A stretch of DNA of 7,181 nt from Actinomycetes bacterium (GTDB lineage: Bacteria; Actinomycetota; Actinomycetes; JAHEKZ01): contig JAJAYM010000066.1 of NCBI GenBank assembly GCA_027117675.1, positions 1 through 7,181 of the forward strand, in the 5' to 3' direction. The position numbers were made by a program, and so were the translations under genes. Within the stretch, counting starts at the first letter, position 1. Each line of letters opens with the position of its first letter. Of this stretch, positions 5,338-7,181 are shown piece after piece. Under the pieces are notes generated by a model that had not been told where the DNA came from, did not search any database, and saw only the letters and a list, made by a program, of their open reading frames with translations.

Positions 5338-6078
5338 TCAGCGGCAGAGCGTGCGCGCGAAGGCGGCGCCGCGCTGCACAGACGCGGCATGGAACGTCAG
5401 CCACCGCGCCAAGCCGGTGGGCGTCCCACCCGCGAACGCATCGAGTGCCGCACGGTATGGATCGGCGCCGAGCTCGAGCAGGCCCATCTCGGGAACCGTC
5501 AGCGCATCGGGATCGACGCCGCGCGAGACAAGCACCACGCGTGACGCCGCTCGCGCCACGAGATCGTCGGCCGAGCCGAAGGGCTGCAGCGTCATCAGCT
5601 CGGCGTGGACGACCCCGGCCACCAGCACCCCCGGGGCGTCGGTCGCGGTGACCACGTCCGCCAGGGTCGTCAGCCGGTCACTGACGCCGGCTTCAGCGCG
5701 GGGGCGTCCGAGATCGTCCGCTGACACCAGACCAGCCATCGCGACCGTGTGCAGCTTGGCCAACGCTTGCAGCGGCGCTCGCTTCCAGGTGTCGACAAGG
5801 CCTCCGACCTCACCGGCCACCTGCAGGGCAGCGCGTGCGAGGCGTCCGCTCGCATCGTCGTCGAACGGTGGCGAAAACTCTTCCCACGCCACGCCGGCCC
5901 CGGCTAGTTGCGAGGATGCCCAAGCCGAGCGCAGCCGCGCTGCCGCCCGCACCTCGCCGCGCTGACGGCGGAGGGCTGGCTCTCGCAGCAGACCGTCCAT
6001 CGCAGCACGGCTGGCATCGATCGCCTCGGCAACGCCAGGTAGGGCAGCCAGCGAGGCCAGCGGATCAGTGGTGGTCAC
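5338..6078 (-). CDS. Degenerate Fic-fold protein (Rv3662c-like; often mislabelled oxidoreductase)
   Basis: A 246-residue, mostly helical, soluble protein of a family that from memory lies beside the HAD gene and acs in many actinomycetes. The N-terminus TDPLASLAALPGVAEAIDASR is typical of that family. Residues about 158-180 read HAELMTLQPFGSADDLVARAASR, which aligns with the Fic core HPFxDGNGRxxR but as QPFGSADDLVAR. Pro, Phe and the final Arg are kept; the catalytic His, the acidic residue, GNG and the first Arg are lost. Near the N-terminus SSQLAG (55-60) lines up with the Fic inhibitory motif S/TxxxEG, with Ala in place of Glu. AMP transfer is therefore unlikely, and the protein is better seen as a Fic-fold pseudoenzyme of unknown role. 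I find no NAD-binding motif that would justify an oxidoreductase name. The GTG at 6078 is preferred; a TTG two codons upstream (6084) is the alternative. A CAGTCT element at 6085-6090 could serve a leaderless transcript. Confidence 0.85.
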   Translation of the reverse strand: MTTTDPLASLAALPGVAEAIDASRAAMDGLLREPALRRQRGEVRAAARLRSAWASSQLAGAGVAWEEFSPPFDDDASGRLARAALQVAGEVGGLVDTWKRAPLQALAKLHTVAMAGLVSADDLGRPRAEAGVSDRLTTLADVVTATDAPGVLVAGVVHAELMTLQPFGSADDLVARAASRVVLVSRGVDPDALTVPEMGLLELGADPYRAALDAFAGGTPTGLARWLTFHAASVQRGAAFARTLCR

Positions 6079-6100
6079 TGGCAAAGACTGTCATCCCTCC

Positions 6101-6119
6101 CGCTCGCCCGAGCGCTCGG
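6101..6119. promoter_or_regulatory. Nested palindromes in the Fic-like/acs divergent promoter region
   Basis: Within the 88-bp divergent gap, CGCTCG-CC-CGAGCG (6101-6114) overlaps the perfect 12-bp palindrome CCGAGCGCTCGG (6108-6119). This gives three alternating copies of a CGCTCG/CGAGCG half-site. The second palindrome ends 1 bp before the candidate acs -10 TACGTT (6121-6126) and lies about 18 bp upstream of the candidate -10 of the leftward gene. A dimeric repressor or activator here could control both directions. No regulator can be named from the sequence. Confidence 0.45.
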
Positions 6120-6120
6120 C

Positions 6121-6126
6121 TACGTT
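6121..6126 (+). promoter_or_regulatory. Candidate -10 hexamer of the acs promoter
   Basis: TACGTT fits TAnnnT and would start transcription near 6133, giving a leader of roughly 34 nt that includes the GAGGAG ribosome binding site at 6152-6157. No clear -35 is seen, since the palindrome occupies the upstream DNA; this would fit activator or repressor control but does not prove it. Confidence 0.4.
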
Positions 6127-6166
6127 CAGACCTGAGCAGCCCAGACCAGCCGAGGAGAACTGCACT

Positions 6167-7181
6167 GTGAGCGACGCCACCCGCGACGAGAGCCTGTCGA
6201 ACCTGCTCCACGAGGAACGGCGATTCCCGCCGAGTGCGGAGTTTGCAGCGCAGGCGAACGCCACGGGGTCGATGTACGACGCCGCGTCCGCAGACCGGCT
6301 CGCCTTCTGGGACGACCAGGCGCACCGGTTGCAATGGGCGACGCCGTGGACCCAGACACTCGACTGGTCGGACGCCCCCTTCGCACGCTGGTTCGTGGGC
6401 GGTTCGCTCAACGTTGCCGTCAACTGCGTCGACCGACACGTCACGGCCGGCAACGGCAGCCGGGTCGCGATCCACTTCGAGGGCGAACCGGGTGACACCC
6501 GCTCGCTCACCTACTCCGACCTGCAGCGCGAAGTCTCACAGGCGGCGAACGCCCTGACCGAGCTGGGCGTCCGGGCCGGGGACCGCGTCGCTATTTACTT
6601 GCCAATGATTCCCGAGGCAGCGATCGCGATGCTCGCGTGCGCCCGCATTGGTGCGCCGCACTCAGTCGTTTTCGGGGGCTTTTCGGCAGAAGCACTGCGC
6701 AGTCGGATCGAGGACACCGAAGCCAAGCTGGTCATCACTTCCGACGGCGGTTACCGACGGGGCAAGCCGATGGCACTCAAGCCTGCCGTCGATGAGGCCG
6801 CTGACGCGTCACCGTCCGTCGAGAAGGTCTTGGTCGTTCGACGTACCGAGCAGGACGTCGCATGGAACGACGCACGCGACGTGTGGTGGCACGACATCGT
6901 CGGTAAGCAGTCAACGACCCACGAGGCGCAGGCGTTCGACAGCGAGCACCCGCTCTTCATCCTCTACACGTCGGGAACCACGGGTAAGCCCAAGGGGATT
7001 CTGCACACCACCGGCGGCTACCTGACGCAGGCGGCCTACACGCACTACAACGTCTTCGACCTCAAGCCCGAGTCGGACGTCTTCTGGTGCACCGCTGACG
7101 TCGGCTGGGTTACCGGGCACTCGTACATCGTCTACGGACCACTGGCCAACGGCGCGACGCAGGTGATGTACGAAGGGACAC
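6167..7181 (+). CDS. acs: Acetyl-CoA synthetase (AMP-forming), N-terminal half, cut by the window
   Basis: Acs activates acetate with ATP to acetyl-AMP and then acetyl-CoA in the cytoplasm. 338 residues are visible of the roughly 650 usual for the family, and the frame is still open at 7181. Seen are the N-terminal Acs domain with FWDDQAHRLQW and WFVGGSLNVAVNCVDRHV (about 47-92), IYLPMIPEAAIAMLACARIGAPHSVVFGGFS (143-173), and YRRGKP (196-201), which contributes to CoA binding in known Acs. The adenylate-forming P-loop YTSGTTGKPKG is at 267-277, and WCTADVGWVTGHSYIVYGPL, part of the acetate-pocket region, is at 307-326. The hinge and the acetylatable C-terminal lysine lie beyond the edge. The GTG at 6167 is the start, supported by GAGGAG at 6152-6157 with a 9-nt spacer. 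It diverges from the Fic-like gene, so the two may share regulation. No frameshift or missing residue is visible. Confidence 0.97.
   Translation, partial: MSDATRDESLSNLLHEERRFPPSAEFAAQANATGSMYDAASADRLAFWDDQAHRLQWATPWTQTLDWSDAPFARWFVGGSLNVAVNCVDRHVTAGNGSRVAIHFEGEPGDTRSLTYSDLQREVSQAANALTELGVRAGDRVAIYLPMIPEAAIAMLACARIGAPHSVVFGGFSAEALRSRIEDTEAKLVITSDGGYRRGKPMALKPAVDEAADASPSVEKVLVVRRTEQDVAWNDARDVWWHDIVGKQSTTHEAQAFDSEHPLFILYTSGTTGKPKGILHTTGGYLTQAAYTHYNVFDLKPESDVFWCTADVGWVTGHSYIVYGPLANGATQVMYEGT

Noticed and set aside
4933..5965. Plus-strand frames of about 200 residues over the HAD 3' end, the convergent gap and the Fic-like gene
   Set aside because: No motifs, Arg/Ala/Pro-rich, and overlapping genes with clear family signatures on the correct frames.
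1..7181. Search for mobile elements, CRISPR arrays, tRNA or rRNA genes and defence systems
   Set aside because: I see no transposase, integrase, regularly spaced repeats, tRNA-like cloverleaf or toxin-antitoxin pair. The Fic-like protein has no antitoxin partner and a dead motif, so it was not called a Fic/doc toxin.

Overview
The window is GC-rich DNA from a high-GC Gram-positive bacterium (Actinomycetota, class Actinomycetes). The gene order resembles, from memory, the conserved Mycobacterium tuberculosis stretch around Rv3656c-Rv3662c and acs: Flp-like pilin, tadC, tadB, tadA and ssd on one strand, then a HAD-IB hydrolase, a Fic-like protein and acetyl-CoA synthetase. I cannot assign a genus from sequence reading alone.

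Layout. Positions 1-3929 hold a leftward operon, read 3929 to 1: ssd (TadZ/CpaE-like), tadA (secretion ATPase), tadB and tadC (inner-membrane platform), then a small Flp-type prepilin of the DUF4244 kind that runs off the left edge. The junctions are very tight: ssd/tadA are 2 nt apart, tadA/tadB overlap as ATGA and tadB/tadC as GTGA, which indicates translational coupling. Together they encode the cytoplasmic motor and membrane platform of a Tad/Flp tight-adherence pilus. Prepilin peptidase and TadE/F-like pseudopilins are not in view and may lie beyond position 1.

Positions 3930-4294 are a divergent intergenic region of 365 bp. It carries, on the minus strand, two adjacent GC-rich hairpins with C-runs in their loops. 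These are the hallmark of the actinobacterial 6C small RNA, which in M. tuberculosis also sits between ssd and the HAD gene. No U-tract follows it, so it could be read through into the ssd-tad operon.

Rightward from 4295 is a membrane-anchored HAD-IB phosphatase-like gene whose start looks leaderless. A 212-bp convergent gap (5126-5337) follows, holding no gene but an 8-bp inverted repeat. A leftward gene (5338-6078) encodes a degenerate Fic-fold protein that has lost the catalytic histidine and the inhibitory glutamate. An 88-bp divergent promoter region with a nested palindrome separates it from acs (6167 onward), acetyl-CoA synthetase, cut by the right edge.

Overall this is a conserved core-type locus and not a mobile island. 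I see no transposase, integrase, tRNA, CRISPR or phage signal. The points most worth a second look are the 6C RNA as a possible leader of the tad operon, the doubly inactivated Fic motif, a His-rich tandem repeat at the Ssd N-terminus, and the palindromes in the promoters.
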